Source of the DNA: HRBIN24 sp035574155
GTDB lineage: Bacteria > Chloroflexota > Dehalococcoidia > SM23-28-2 > HRBIN24
Direction: 5' to 3'
Length of the DNA stretch: 23,142 bases
Assembly: GCA_035574155.1 (NCBI GenBank)
Contig: DATLZD010000036.1
Span: forward strand, 1-23,142
A program made the translations under genes and the position numbers. Positions 14,815 through 21,821 of this stretch are shown here, piece after piece; the first letter of the stretch is position 1, and every line of letters starts with the position of its first letter. The notes under the pieces were generated by a model. That model saw only the letters and a list, made by a program, of their open reading frames with translations, did no database searches and was not told the origin of the DNA.

Positions 14815-15657
14815 CTAGCGGGCGGCCTGCTGGCCCTGCCTGGCCAGCTGCTCTCGCGCCCAGGCGTCGAAGGACTCCTGGCTGTCGTGCACTATGACCC
14901 GCATGCGCATGTCGGCGTGGGCCAGGCCACAGAACTCGGCGCACTGCCCACCGTATTCGCCCGGCTGCTCGGCCACCAGCCACAGGTGGTTGACCCTGCC
15001 GGGGATGGCGTCCATCTTGCCGCCCAGCCGCGGTGCCCAGAAGCTGTGGATGACGTCGATGCTCTCGATGGCCAGGTCTATCTTGCGGTTGGGCGGCAGG
15101 TGCAGCTCGGCTGGCTCGGTGCCGCGCCCCACCATCTCCAGGGGGCGCCCCTGAGAGTCGGTGTACTGGGGATACTGGAAGCGCCACACCCACTGCTGGC
15201 CGATGACCCGCACCTGCAGGGGGTTCTCCTCGGGCGAGGGGCGGTCGGCCTGCTCGATGATCATGCCGATCATGGGCCCCGCTAGCCCCAGCAAAAGGGC
15301 CAGGGGCGCCAGCGTCCAGGCGATCTCCAGCGTCTGGTGGCCGTGGACCTGTCGCGGTGGAGGGTTGCCGGGCCGGTGGCGGTAGCGGACGAGGGCGAAG
15401 AGGAGGGCACCCCACACCAGGACCAGGATGACCACCGCCGGCCACATGGCCAGGAAGAAGAGGTGACGCTGGTCGCGGGCCACCTCCCCCACCGGCGCAA
15501 AGGTGTTCTGCGGCGTATCGATGGCGACGTTGCAGCCGCTGAGGAGCGCCGCTGCCAGCAGGGGCAACAGCAGGCGCGCGTACCTGACTGCCGACTTGAG
15601 TCCGCGCAAGGTGGGCCAGCTCCCTCCGCAGCTCCACCCCCTAATCTTGCACACCAT
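14815..15657 (-). CDS. ctaC: Cytochrome c oxidase subunit II (Cu_A), lipoprotein
   Basis: This is a protein of up to 280 aa. A signal peptide ends in the lipobox L-L-S-G-C42, so the mature protein is probably lipid-anchored at Cys42. Two membrane helices follow (about 66-92 and 112-135), then the external cupredoxin domain with the full Cu_A set: H204, C239, E241, C243, H247 and M250. Cu_A means the donor is a c-type cytochrome or a blue-copper protein, not quinol. No fused haem c (CxxCH) is present, so an external carrier is required. The start is uncertain: ATG 15657 gives a long N-terminus, while TTG 15609 gives a textbook signal peptide with GGAGGG 12 bases upstream. It is 35 bases after ctaB and 14 bases before ctaD. 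Confidence 0.93.
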   Translation of the reverse strand: MVCKIRGWSCGGSWPTLRGLKSAVRYARLLLPLLAAALLSGCNVAIDTPQNTFAPVGEVARDQRHLFFLAMWPAVVILVLVWGALLFALVRYRHRPGNPPPRQVHGHQTLEIAWTLAPLALLLGLAGPMIGMIIEQADRPSPEENPLQVRVIGQQWVWRFQYPQYTDSQGRPLEMVGRGTEPAELHLPPNRKIDLAIESIDVIHSFWAPRLGGKMDAIPGRVNHLWLVAEQPGEYGGQCAEFCGLAHADMRMRVIVHDSQESFDAWAREQLARQGQQAAR

Positions 15658-15692
15658 GGGCCTGCCGTCAACGAGGTTTGTGCGTCAGTTCA

Positions 15693-16592
15693 CTAGAAGG
15701 CCAGCACGTCCACCGCCAGGGCAGCGAAGAGGACCGCCAGGTAGAGGTTGGACCACTGGAAGAGGGTCGCTGCCCGCCGCAGGGATGGCCGCCACAGCAG
15801 CCACAGGCACTGGGCCAGGAGGGCTGCCCCCAGCGCCCCGGCCACTGCCAGGTAGAAGGCCCCCGCCGCGCTGGCCCAGGGGAGGGCCAGGGAGAGGGCC
15901 ACGGTGGCCAGGGCGTGCAGCAAGATGAGGCGCCGCGTCTCGGCCTCCCCCTTCACCACCGGCAGCATGGGCACGCCGGCCCGCTGATAGTCCTGGCGGT
16001 AGTTGAGGGACAAGGCCCAGAAGTGCACCGGCGTCCAGAAGAAGACCACCCCGAACAGCAGCAGCGCCGCCACGCCCACCTCCTCACGCACCGCCGCCCA
16101 GCCGATGACGGGCGGCATGGCCCCCGCTGCCCCACCGATGACGATGTTGAGGGGGGTGCTGCGCTTCAGGGCCAGGGTGTAGACCAGCACGTAGAAGCCG
16201 TAGGCGCCGATGGTGAGGAGGGCGGCCAGGGTGCCCACGAAGGCCTGCATCAGCAGCGCCCCCAGGGCACCCAGGGCCAGGCCGAAGGCCAGCGCCCGCT
16301 CCGGCTCCACCGTCCCCGCCGGTATGGGGCGGCGACGGGTGCGCAGCATCACCGAATCGATGTCCCTGTCGAAGTAACAGTTGAGGGCGTTGGCGCCGCC
16401 GGCTGCCAGGGCACCGCCCACCAGGGTGACCAGCAGGCGCCAGGGGGAGGGCCAGCCCTCCTGGGCCAGCACCATGGCCGGCACGGTGGTCACCAGCAGC
16501 AGGAGGACGATGCGGGGCTTGGTCAGGCCCACGTAGGCGCGGACGGCCTCGGCCAGCCCCCGCGTGCGCTGTCGCACCGCTGTGCCTAGCAT
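15693..16592 (-). CDS. ctaB: Protohaem IX farnesyltransferase (haem O synthase)
   Basis: This 299-aa UbiA-superfamily membrane prenyltransferase adds a farnesyl group to haem B to make haem O. The first Asp-rich motif is N71-C-Y-F-D-R-D-I-D-S-V-M, followed by R-T-R-R-R-P-I. The second conserved loop Y-T-L-A-L-K-R-S-T-P-L-N (138-149) and W-T-P-V-H-F-W-A-L-S-L are also present. Its ATG is one base after the ctaA stop, so the two haem-A synthesis enzymes are co-translated. The product is used by CtaA and delivered to CtaD. Confidence 0.94.
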   Translation of the reverse strand: MLGTAVRQRTRGLAEAVRAYVGLTKPRIVLLLLVTTVPAMVLAQEGWPSPWRLLVTLVGGALAAGGANALNCYFDRDIDSVMLRTRRRPIPAGTVEPERALAFGLALGALGALLMQAFVGTLAALLTIGAYGFYVLVYTLALKRSTPLNIVIGGAAGAMPPVIGWAAVREEVGVAALLLFGVVFFWTPVHFWALSLNYRQDYQRAGVPMLPVVKGEAETRRLILLHALATVALSLALPWASAAGAFYLAVAGALGAALLAQCLWLLWRPSLRRAATLFQWSNLYLAVLFAALAVDVLAF

Positions 16593-16593
16593 G

Positions 16594-17544
16594 CTACCCC
16601 TCCCCTGCCCGACGGCCGTCGACGGCCCAGATGGTCAGGGCCACCGCCAGCCCCCAGATGGCCGCCGCCAGGGCCAGATGGGCCATCCGCACGGGCGTCG
16701 GCAGCTCCAGCCAGATGTTGGCAGCCCCCACCAGCACCTGGGCCAGGTAGAAGGCCAAGGCAGCGGCGGCGGCCCAGCGCGGGAAGTCCCCCAGCGCCCG
16801 TCCTCGCAGCCAGAGCCACAGGAGGGCTGCCCCGGCGGCCAGGGCCAGCAGCCGGTGGGCGTAGTGGACCTGGGCCCCGGCGGTGGCGCCGGGCACGACC
16901 TTCCCCTCGAATAGGGGCCAGTCGGAGTAGGCCAGGGCCGCCCCGGGCAGGTGCGAGACATAGGAGCCCACCAGGCTCAGGGCCAGCACCAGCGCTGCCG
17001 CCGCGGCGGCGGGCAGCAGCAGGCGACCCGCCCGGGGGCCGCCCTGGGGGCGCAACAGCAGCACCGCTGCAGCACCGAGGGCGGCCAGGGTCATCAGGGC
17101 CATGCCCAGGTGGGCGGCCCGCAGGGGCACCGGCATCTCCTGCTCCACCGCCTCGCGTCCGATCATGGCCTGGACCAGCACCAGGGGTAGGGCCAGCCAG
17201 GCGGCCCGGGCCGCCCAGGGCTGCTCCCTACGCTCGCGCCAGCCAGCGATGGCCGCCCCCAGCACCAGCAGCCCCGTCACTGCCGCCAGCAGGCGGTGGG
17301 AGTACTCCAGCAGGACCAGCCTCTCCAGCGGGGGCAGCAGCTGCCCATGGCAGAGGGGCCAGTCGGGACAGGCCAGGCTGGCGCCCTCGGTGCGGACGGC
17401 CGCCCCCAGGACCAAAAGGGCGTAGGTGCTGACCAGGGCCAGGGGCACCCAGAGGCGCAGACGGAAGACGGTCCGCAGGCCAGCCGCCGGGCCCAGGGGA
17501 GCGCTGCGGACGACGCGTGGACGGGAGGGGACGGCCCCTTTCAA
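16594..17544 (-). CDS. ctaA: Haem A synthase (COX15/CtaA family)
   Basis: This 316-aa protein with eight membrane helices oxidises the C8 methyl of haem O to give haem A. It shows the internal twofold repeat of the family. The four haem-liganding His are H83 (E-Y-S-H-R-L-L), H145 (R-A-A-H-L-G), H230 (H-Y-A-H-R-L-L) and H289 (R-M-A-H-L-A). The first outer loop carries the Cys pair C59/C65 (C-P-D-W-P-L-C) typical of Bacillus-type enzymes; the second half has S-D-W-P-L without Cys. No ATG or GTG fits; TTG 17544, with GGGGTG upstream, is the best start but uncertain. The short AT-rich gap upstream holds a possible operator. Confidence 0.92.
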   Translation of the reverse strand: MKGAVPSRPRVVRSAPLGPAAGLRTVFRLRLWVPLALVSTYALLVLGAAVRTEGASLACPDWPLCHGQLLPPLERLVLLEYSHRLLAAVTGLLVLGAAIAGWRERREQPWAARAAWLALPLVLVQAMIGREAVEQEMPVPLRAAHLGMALMTLAALGAAAVLLLRPQGGPRAGRLLLPAAAAAALVLALSLVGSYVSHLPGAALAYSDWPLFEGKVVPGATAGAQVHYAHRLLALAAGAALLWLWLRGRALGDFPRWAAAAALAFYLAQVLVGAANIWLELPTPVRMAHLALAAAIWGLAVALTIWAVDGRRAGEG

Positions 17545-17563
17545 GCGAGCACCCCAATTGCAC

Positions 17564-17576
17564 TTTGTATCACAAA
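17564..17576. promoter_or_regulatory. Inverted repeat TTTGT-ATC-ACAAA upstream of ctaA (possible operator)
   Basis: A perfect 5-base inverted repeat with a 3-base centre lies 20 bases before the ctaA start, in the only AT-rich patch of the locus (about 17555-17580). On the minus strand it reads TTTGTGATACAAA, and GATACA/TACAAA could serve as a weak -10. The arms could suit a dimeric repressor or a redox regulator, but no known regulator is matched with confidence. Confidence 0.35.
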
Positions 17577-17589
17577 TTCACGCTCCCGG

Positions 17590-17916
17590 TCAAGGCGAGG
17601 GCCGGCGGCGGCGACGCCGCTGCAGGCGGTAGAGGCCGATGGCCACGGCCGTGGCCACCACTACGACCACCTCGGGCCGGCGCAGGGCACCCACCAGGCG
17701 ACGCACCGCGAAGTCCAGCCCCGCCGAACGGAGGAGGTGCACCCCCTTGCGCCGCTCCAGCCGCTGCTCGATCTCCTCAGGGGGCAATTGCTGGAGCTGC
17801 TCGCTGGGCTCGTCCACCCCGTCCACGTCCCGGAGGCCCTTCAGGAAGTCTTCCAGGGGGACCTGGGCCAGGACCCAGTCCTCGGGTAGGTCGTCCTCTT
17901 GCCCGTTGCCGCTCAT
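17590..17916 (-). CDS. Small single-pass membrane protein of unknown function
   Basis: This is a 108-aa protein I do not recognise. The N-terminal 60 residues are acidic and predicted soluble (D-D-L-P-E-D-W, then P-P-E-E-I-E-Q-R-L-E-R-R). One membrane helix is at about 82-98 (P-E-V-V-V-V-V-A-T-A-V-A-I-G-L). The protein ends in a run of six Arg, so the tail is probably cytoplasmic or at the membrane face. ATG 17916 is chosen over an upstream extension because the added residues look non-coding; the Shine-Dalgarno (GCGGAG) is weak. It sits between the YIP1 gene (73 bases) and ctaA (45 bases) in the same direction, so it is likely co-transcribed with the oxidase operon. It could be an assembly or accessory factor, or simply a neighbour. 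Confidence 0.6.
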   Translation of the reverse strand: MSGNGQEDDLPEDWVLAQVPLEDFLKGLRDVDGVDEPSEQLQQLPPEEIEQRLERRKGVHLLRSAGLDFAVRRLVGALRRPEVVVVVATAVAIGLYRLQRRRRRRPSP

Positions 17917-17989
17917 GCCGCTCCGCCGCAGGCCCGCCAACCCCAAGGGTAAGGCACCACACCGCCAGGGGCCAAGGTGCACCGGGGGC

Positions 17990-18529
17990 CTAGAAGACGG
18001 CCGCTGCCAGCACGGCGGCCAACACCTGCAGCACCGCCAGGGCCAGCCATCCCAGGAAGGCCACGGCGATGGTCCGCAGCCAGCTCTCGTAGTCCAGGGC
18101 GGCGCGGATGGCCACCACCGTCGCCACCAGCACCCATACGGCTACCACCGCGCTGACCACGATGCCCACCAGGGGGATGACGCCCAGGACGAGGAAGAGG
18201 CGGGGCGCCGAGGCGAAGCCCAGCACCCGCAGGAGTTGGCCCCAGTCGGCCTCGGTCCTCTTACTGGGCAGGAGACGGGCGCCGATCAGGTAGGTGACGT
18301 AGGCATAGGCGGCCCAGCCAATGAGGGCGAAGACGATGGCCACCACCACGCCGCCCGCGCCGCCGCCCAGGGCGCCTACGGCCGCCGCCAGGGCGCCCAG
18401 CACCACCACCAGGGCCGCCTGCCAGGTAGCCGTCTCGTCGGCCTCCACCGCCTCGTAGGCCTCGGCCTGGAGCAGCATGGCCCCCACCACCCGGTCGCCG
18501 AAGGAGGAGGGCCCCGTCTGTGTCCTCAT
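17990..18529 (-). CDS. YIP1-family membrane protein
   Basis: This 179-aa protein has about five membrane helices: 38-55, 60-83, 104-121, 123-143 and 153-177. The segment from Y-V-T-Y-L-I-G-A-R-L-L through T-E-A-D-W-G-Q-L-L-R-V-L-G-F-A-S-A-P (78-109) is the usual core of bacterial YIP1 (DUF1282-like) proteins. Their biochemical role is unknown in bacteria. ATG 18529 is chosen; GTG 18541 is also in frame, and AGGAGG lies directly before it, 11 bases ahead of the ATG, so the start is uncertain. It is the first minus-strand gene after the divergent flavoprotein gene and so leads the oxidase run. Confidence 0.78.
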   Translation of the reverse strand: MRTQTGPSSFGDRVVGAMLLQAEAYEAVEADETATWQAALVVVLGALAAAVGALGGGAGGVVVAIVFALIGWAAYAYVTYLIGARLLPSKRTEADWGQLLRVLGFASAPRLFLVLGVIPLVGIVVSAVVAVWVLVATVVAIRAALDYESWLRTIAVAFLGWLALAVLQVLAAVLAAAVF

Positions 18530-18565
18530 CCCTCTTTCCACCTCCTAGCGGGTAGGTTCTCTGGC

Positions 18566-18571
18566 ATTTTA
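18566..18571 (-). promoter_or_regulatory. Possible -10 (TAAAAT) for the YIP1-cta run
   Basis: TAAAAT on the minus strand (18571-18566) lies 37 bases before ATG 18529. The sequence 17 bases further up (TATCGC) is a poor -35. It overlaps by two bases the -35 box of the divergent promoter for the flavoprotein gene, so the two may compete for polymerase. Confidence 0.35.
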
Positions 18572-18598
18572 GACCGTGGGCGGGGGAGGCGATAGAAT
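18570..18598 (+). promoter_or_regulatory. Promoter of the flavoprotein gene (TAGACC - 17 bp - TAGAAT)
   Basis: The -35 TAGACC is at 18570-18575 and the -10 TAGAAT at 18593-18598, 17 bases apart. The predicted start is near 18605, giving a leader of about 24 bases with GGAGGT seven bases before GTG 18629. The -10 context GATAGAATGG resembles GATAGAAGTGG at the 10007 gene. Confidence 0.45.
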
Positions 18599-18628
18599 GG
18601 GGCCTACACGGCACTGGGAGGTGGGACT

Positions 18629-19987
18629 GTGGCACGGGAACGGCTGCTGGTGGTGGGCGGCGATGCCGCAGGCATGAGCGCCGCAGCCAACGCCCGGCGG
18701 CGACGGCCCGCAGATGACCTGGCCATCGACGTTTACGAGCAGGGGCCCCACGTGTCCTATGCCGCCTGTGGCATCCCCTATTACATCGGCGGTCTGGTGC
18801 CCTCCGCAGAGCGGCTCATCGCCCGGAGGCCCGAGCAGTTCGAGGCCGAGGGCATCGGCGTGCACCGGCGCCACCGGGTGGAGGCCATAGACGTCAGCCA
18901 GGGGCGGGTGCTGGTGCGGCCCCTGGACGGGGGCGAGGCCCGGTGGGAACCCTACGACCACCTGCTCCTGGCCACCGGCTCGCTGCCCGTCCGCCCCCAG
19001 GTCCCGGGCATAGACGCCCGCGGCGTCTTCGGCCTCAACACCCTGGAGAGCGGCATCGCCGTTCACCGCTTCCTGGAGGAGGAGCGGCCACGGCGGGCAG
19101 TCATCGTGGGTGGGGGCTACATCGGTCTGGAGATGGCCGAGGCCCTGGTCCTCAAGGGCCTGCAGGTGACCCTGGTGGAGAAGGAAGAGCAGGTGATGCT
19201 GACCCTGGACGCCGACATGGCGGAGCCCATCGCCCGCCGGCTGGAGGGTCTGGGGGTGGAGCTACATCTGGGGGAGGCCCTCACCGCCTTCGAGACGGCC
19301 GACGGGCGCCTGCGGGCGGCCGTCACCGACCGGGGCACCCTGCCCTGCGACCTGGCGGTGCTGGGGCTGGGGGTGCGCCCCAACTCGGGGTTGGCCCGCG
19401 AGGCGGGCATCCCTCTGGGCGTGCGGGGCGCCATCGTGGTCAACGAGCGCATGCAGACGGAGCTGCCGGGCATCTGGGCGGCGGGGGACTGCGCCCAGAC
19501 CTTCCATCTGGTGTCGCGAAGGCCCTTCTGGGTGGCCCTGGGCACGGTGGCCAACAAGCAGGGCCGTGTGGCGGGCATCAACCTCGGGGGCGGCTACGCC
19601 ACCTTCCCCGGGGTGGTGGGCACGGCCATCACCAAGGTCTGCGAGCTGGAGATAGCCCGCACCGGCCTGCAGGAGCGCGAGATAAGGGCCCTGGGCTGGG
19701 AGTTCGTGGCCGCCCGCATTGAGGCCCCCACCCGCGCCCACTACTACCCCGAGGCGGGCCGCCTGACGGTGAAGCTGCTGGCCGAGCGGGGGTCGGGGCG
19801 CCTGCTGGGCGGACAGATCGTGGGCACCGACGGGGCCGGCAAGCGCATCGACGTCATCGCCACCGCTCTTCACGGTGGCCTCACGGTGGAGGAGTTCCTC
19901 CACCTGGACCTGGCCTACGCGCCGCCCTTCTCGCCCGTGTGGGACCCGGTGCTGGTGGCCGCCCGTCAGCTGATGGGCAGCCTTTGA
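18629..19987 (+). CDS. CoA-disulfide reductase / NADH oxidase-type flavoprotein
   Basis: This 452-aa FAD-dependent pyridine-nucleotide disulfide oxidoreductase belongs to the single-cysteine group (CoA-disulfide reductase, NADH oxidase, NADH peroxidase). The FAD motif V-V-G-G-D-A-A-G-M is at 8-16. The redox-active C47 lies in S-Y-A-A-C-G-I-P-Y-Y-I-G-G. The NAD motif G-G-G-Y-I-G-L-E-M-A-E is in the middle, W-A-A-G-D-C-A follows, and the C-terminal dimer domain ends with A-Y-A-P-P-F-S-P-V-W-D-P. The family reduces CoA disulfide, or O2/peroxide/polysulfide, with NAD(P)H through a Cys-SH/S-CoA cycle. Sequence alone does not decide among these. The start is GTG with a strong Shine-Dalgarno. Its setting beside a terminal oxidase operon fits a thiol-redox or oxygen-protection role. 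Confidence 0.88.
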   Translation: MARERLLVVGGDAAGMSAAANARRRRPADDLAIDVYEQGPHVSYAACGIPYYIGGLVPSAERLIARRPEQFEAEGIGVHRRHRVEAIDVSQGRVLVRPLDGGEARWEPYDHLLLATGSLPVRPQVPGIDARGVFGLNTLESGIAVHRFLEEERPRRAVIVGGGYIGLEMAEALVLKGLQVTLVEKEEQVMLTLDADMAEPIARRLEGLGVELHLGEALTAFETADGRLRAAVTDRGTLPCDLAVLGLGVRPNSGLAREAGIPLGVRGAIVVNERMQTELPGIWAAGDCAQTFHLVSRRPFWVALGTVANKQGRVAGINLGGGYATFPGVVGTAITKVCELEIARTGLQEREIRALGWEFVAARIEAPTRAHYYPEAGRLTVKLLAERGSGRLLGGQIVGTDGAGKRIDVIATALHGGLTVEEFLHLDLAYAPPFSPVWDPVLVAARQLMGSL

Positions 19988-19993
19988 GGGACG

Positions 19994-20887
19994 CTACTTG
20001 GCCAGGCCCGAGGGCGCCCGCTGGTCCCCTTCCACCAGCAGCAGCCGCTGCAGGGCCGGCCAGGGCAGCCGGCGCACCGCCTGCCCCAGGCGCGGGTAGA
20101 GCCAGCGCTGCAGGGCCGCGGCCACCGGGAAGCCCATGAGGGAGACCACCGCCCCCGCCGCGGCGTCCAGGAAGAAGTGGTTGGCGGTGACGGTGATGGC
20201 GAAGACCTGGGATGCGGGCAGGAAGAGGCCGACGGGCACCATCAGCCAGGCCAGCCGCGACCCCCAGAAGCACCAGACGACGCCGATGCCCAGCAACAGG
20301 TCCCAGCCGAAGTGTAGGCTGGGCATGGCGGCATAGGGGTTGACGAAGGCGGCCGTCTCCTGGCTCTGGTAGGCGTAGCCCAGGTAGCGCTGCATGGTGT
20401 CCACGAAGCCCGTTATGTAGGGCGGCGCGTTGGGGTCGAACTGGGCTGCCAGGTCGGGCAGGAGCCGCGGCGGGGCCACCGGGTAGGCCCAGTAGACGAT
20501 GAGGGCGATGGCCCCCGAGGCCAGGAAGGCGTCCCGCAGGAGGGTGTACTTGGGCCGGCGCCAATAGTAGCACCAGATGCCGAAGGCGATGATGAGGGGG
20601 AAGTGGAGCCAGAAGTAGATGATGTTGAAGGCCTGCACCACGAACAGGTTGTCGCCCAGCGTCCGCTGCAGGTCGTCCTCCCAGAAGAAGCCCAGGCGCT
20701 GCTGGAGGTCGATGATCTGGCGGGCATGCCAATAGGCCTCCTCGGGCCGGTCGATGACGGCGCCCCGCACGCCGAAGTAGGCCAGGAAGCCCACGGCGAC
20801 GATGAGGGCCTCCAGCAGGTCACGTCGGCCGAAGCGGGGCAGCAGCTGGCGCCAGCGGTGCTGAGGGGGGGACGGCTGGGAGGACAT
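19994..20887 (-). CDS. PAP2-superfamily membrane phosphatase/transferase (second of pair)
   Basis: This 297-aa multi-pass protein belongs to the PAP2_3 / Aur1-like branch. The three catalytic patches are A-P-P-R-L-L-P (138-144), P-S-L-H-F-G-W (189-195, H192) and A-N-H-F-F-L-D (235-241, H237 and D241). These correspond to the phosphate-binding, acid and nucleophile motifs of the superfamily. Members dephosphorylate lipid phosphates or move phospho-head groups such as phosphoinositol between lipids; the substrate here is unknown. ATG 20887 is four bases after the stop of its paralogue, so the two are co-translated. It is longer than its partner by a middle insert (about 146-178) and a C-terminal amphipathic tail. 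Confidence 0.85.
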   Translation of the reverse strand: MSSQPSPPQHRWRQLLPRFGRRDLLEALIVAVGFLAYFGVRGAVIDRPEEAYWHARQIIDLQQRLGFFWEDDLQRTLGDNLFVVQAFNIIYFWLHFPLIIAFGIWCYYWRRPKYTLLRDAFLASGAIALIVYWAYPVAPPRLLPDLAAQFDPNAPPYITGFVDTMQRYLGYAYQSQETAAFVNPYAAMPSLHFGWDLLLGIGVVWCFWGSRLAWLMVPVGLFLPASQVFAITVTANHFFLDAAAGAVVSLMGFPVAAALQRWLYPRLGQAVRRLPWPALQRLLLVEGDQRAPSGLAK

Positions 20888-20891
20888 GACC

Positions 20892-21677
20892 TCAGCGGGC
20901 GGCAGCGGCGCCGCTGGCGCGCCAGCGGGCCAAGAGGCGCCGCCCGTAAAGGGACCAGGTGCGGGACAGGAGCAGGCCCAGCAGGGCCACCGCCGCCCCC
21001 AGCATCACGTCCAGGATGTAATGGTTGGCCGTGGCCACGATGGCTGTCCCCATGGCGATGGGCATGAGCACCGCCAGGCCCCGCAGGAGCCGGTTGCTGG
21101 TGGCGCTCCAGATGGCCATGGCCAGCAGCAGGTTCCAGCCGAAGTGCAGGCTAGGGAGGGCCGCATACTGGTTGACGAAGCCCGCCGGCTGCATGCTGTA
21201 GTTGATGGGCGAGAAGGCGGCCATGGTGTCCACCAGCCCGTAGGGCCAGGGCAGGAGCCTGGGCGGCGCCGTAGGCAGGAAGGTGAAGAAGACCAGGCCG
21301 ATGCCCCCCGATATGAGGAAGGCGTTGCGGTAGAGGCTGTAGACCGGCCGGTGCCAGAAGAAGAGCCACAGGCCCACCACCACGATGAGAGGGAAGTGGG
21401 CGTAGACGTAGACGGCGTTGGCCGCCTCCACCAGCAAGCGGCTGGACATCACCAGGGCCTGCAGCTCCTTCTCCCAGAAGAGGCCCAGCGCCCTCTCCAC
21501 CTGGGCGATGTCTATGCCACGGGAGACGGCCTCGGTGGTGCGCCCCTCCACCAGCCCCCGCACCCAGTAATAGAGGGCGAAGGCGGCAGCCATCACCACC
21601 AGGTCCCACAGGCCATACCTGTGGACGAAGCGCCAGGAGCGCTGGGCGGTCAGGATGGTCCGCCTGGCCAGCGCCAT
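20892..21677 (-). CDS. PAP2-superfamily membrane phosphatase/transferase (first of pair)
   Basis: This 261-aa protein is a clear paralogue of the next gene. The motifs are A-P-P-R-L-L-P (137-143), P-S-L-H-F-G-W (175-181, H178) and A-N-H-Y-I-L-D (217-223, H219 and D223). About six membrane helices are visible, and Y-V-Y-A-H-F-P-L-I (90-98) is shared in the pair as Y-F-W-L-H-F-P-L-I. The catalytic triad appears complete, so both copies should be active. The role is probably in membrane lipid head-group chemistry. ATG 21677 follows a short leader from a TATAAT box at 21718-21713. The active-site spacing matches inositol-phosphoryl-transferase-like members more than undecaprenyl pyrophosphatases, but this is a judgement from motifs. 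Confidence 0.85.
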   Translation of the reverse strand: MALARRTILTAQRSWRFVHRYGLWDLVVMAAAFALYYWVRGLVEGRTTEAVSRGIDIAQVERALGLFWEKELQALVMSSRLLVEAANAVYVYAHFPLIVVVGLWLFFWHRPVYSLYRNAFLISGGIGLVFFTFLPTAPPRLLPWPYGLVDTMAAFSPINYSMQPAGFVNQYAALPSLHFGWNLLLAMAIWSATSNRLLRGLAVLMPIAMGTAIVATANHYILDVMLGAAVALLGLLLSRTWSLYGRRLLARWRASGAAAAR

Positions 21678-21712
21678 GTCGGTCTCTCTCCCCCTTCGCT
21701 AGCCGCCCCTCT

Positions 21713-21718
21713 ATTATA
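21713..21718 (-). promoter_or_regulatory. -10 box (TATAAT) for the PAP2 pair
   Basis: A perfect TATAAT on the minus strand, 35 bases before ATG 21677. No convincing -35 lies 16-18 bases upstream (AGCCTT is the best at 17). The region 21678-21821 (144 bases) holds this box and the divergent terminase promoter. Confidence 0.45.
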
Positions 21719-21769
21719 GCCCCTCAAGCCCCCTGAAGGCTGTAGCCGCCACAGGCTGCCGTCGGGCCC

Positions 21770-21799
21770 TTGACGGTTCTGGAACATATGTTCTAGGAT
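21770..21799 (+). promoter_or_regulatory. Promoter of the terminase gene (TTGACG - 18 bp - TAGGAT)
   Basis: The -35 TTGACG is at 21770-21775 and the -10 TAGGAT at 21794-21799, 18 bases apart. The predicted start is near 21806, giving a short leader with AGGGG (21811-21815) before ATG 21822. The whole spacer except its first six bases is an SOS box, so bound LexA would block polymerase. Confidence 0.5.
21782..21793. promoter_or_regulatory. SOS box / LexA operator GAACATATGTTC
   Basis: This is a perfect 12-base palindrome, GAAC-ATAT-GTTC. It matches exactly the core GAAC-N4-GTTC of the Gram-positive (DinR/Cheo-box) LexA site, including the preferred ATAT centre. It is placed between the -35 and -10 of the terminase promoter, where operators repress. 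Confidence 0.65.
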
Positions 21800-21821
21800 G
21801 GGGCCACCAAAGGGGCAGGCG

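Noticed and set aside
12776..14818. A 680-codon open frame on the + strand opposite ctaD
   Set aside because: It is antisense to an unmistakable ctaD; long antisense frames are expected at this GC content, and its His/Glu/Gln-rich translation shows no family signature.
17571..17576. Half-site TTGTGA (minus strand) as a Rex or CRP site
   Set aside because: The matching second arm at the needed spacing is absent; kept only as a generic inverted repeat.
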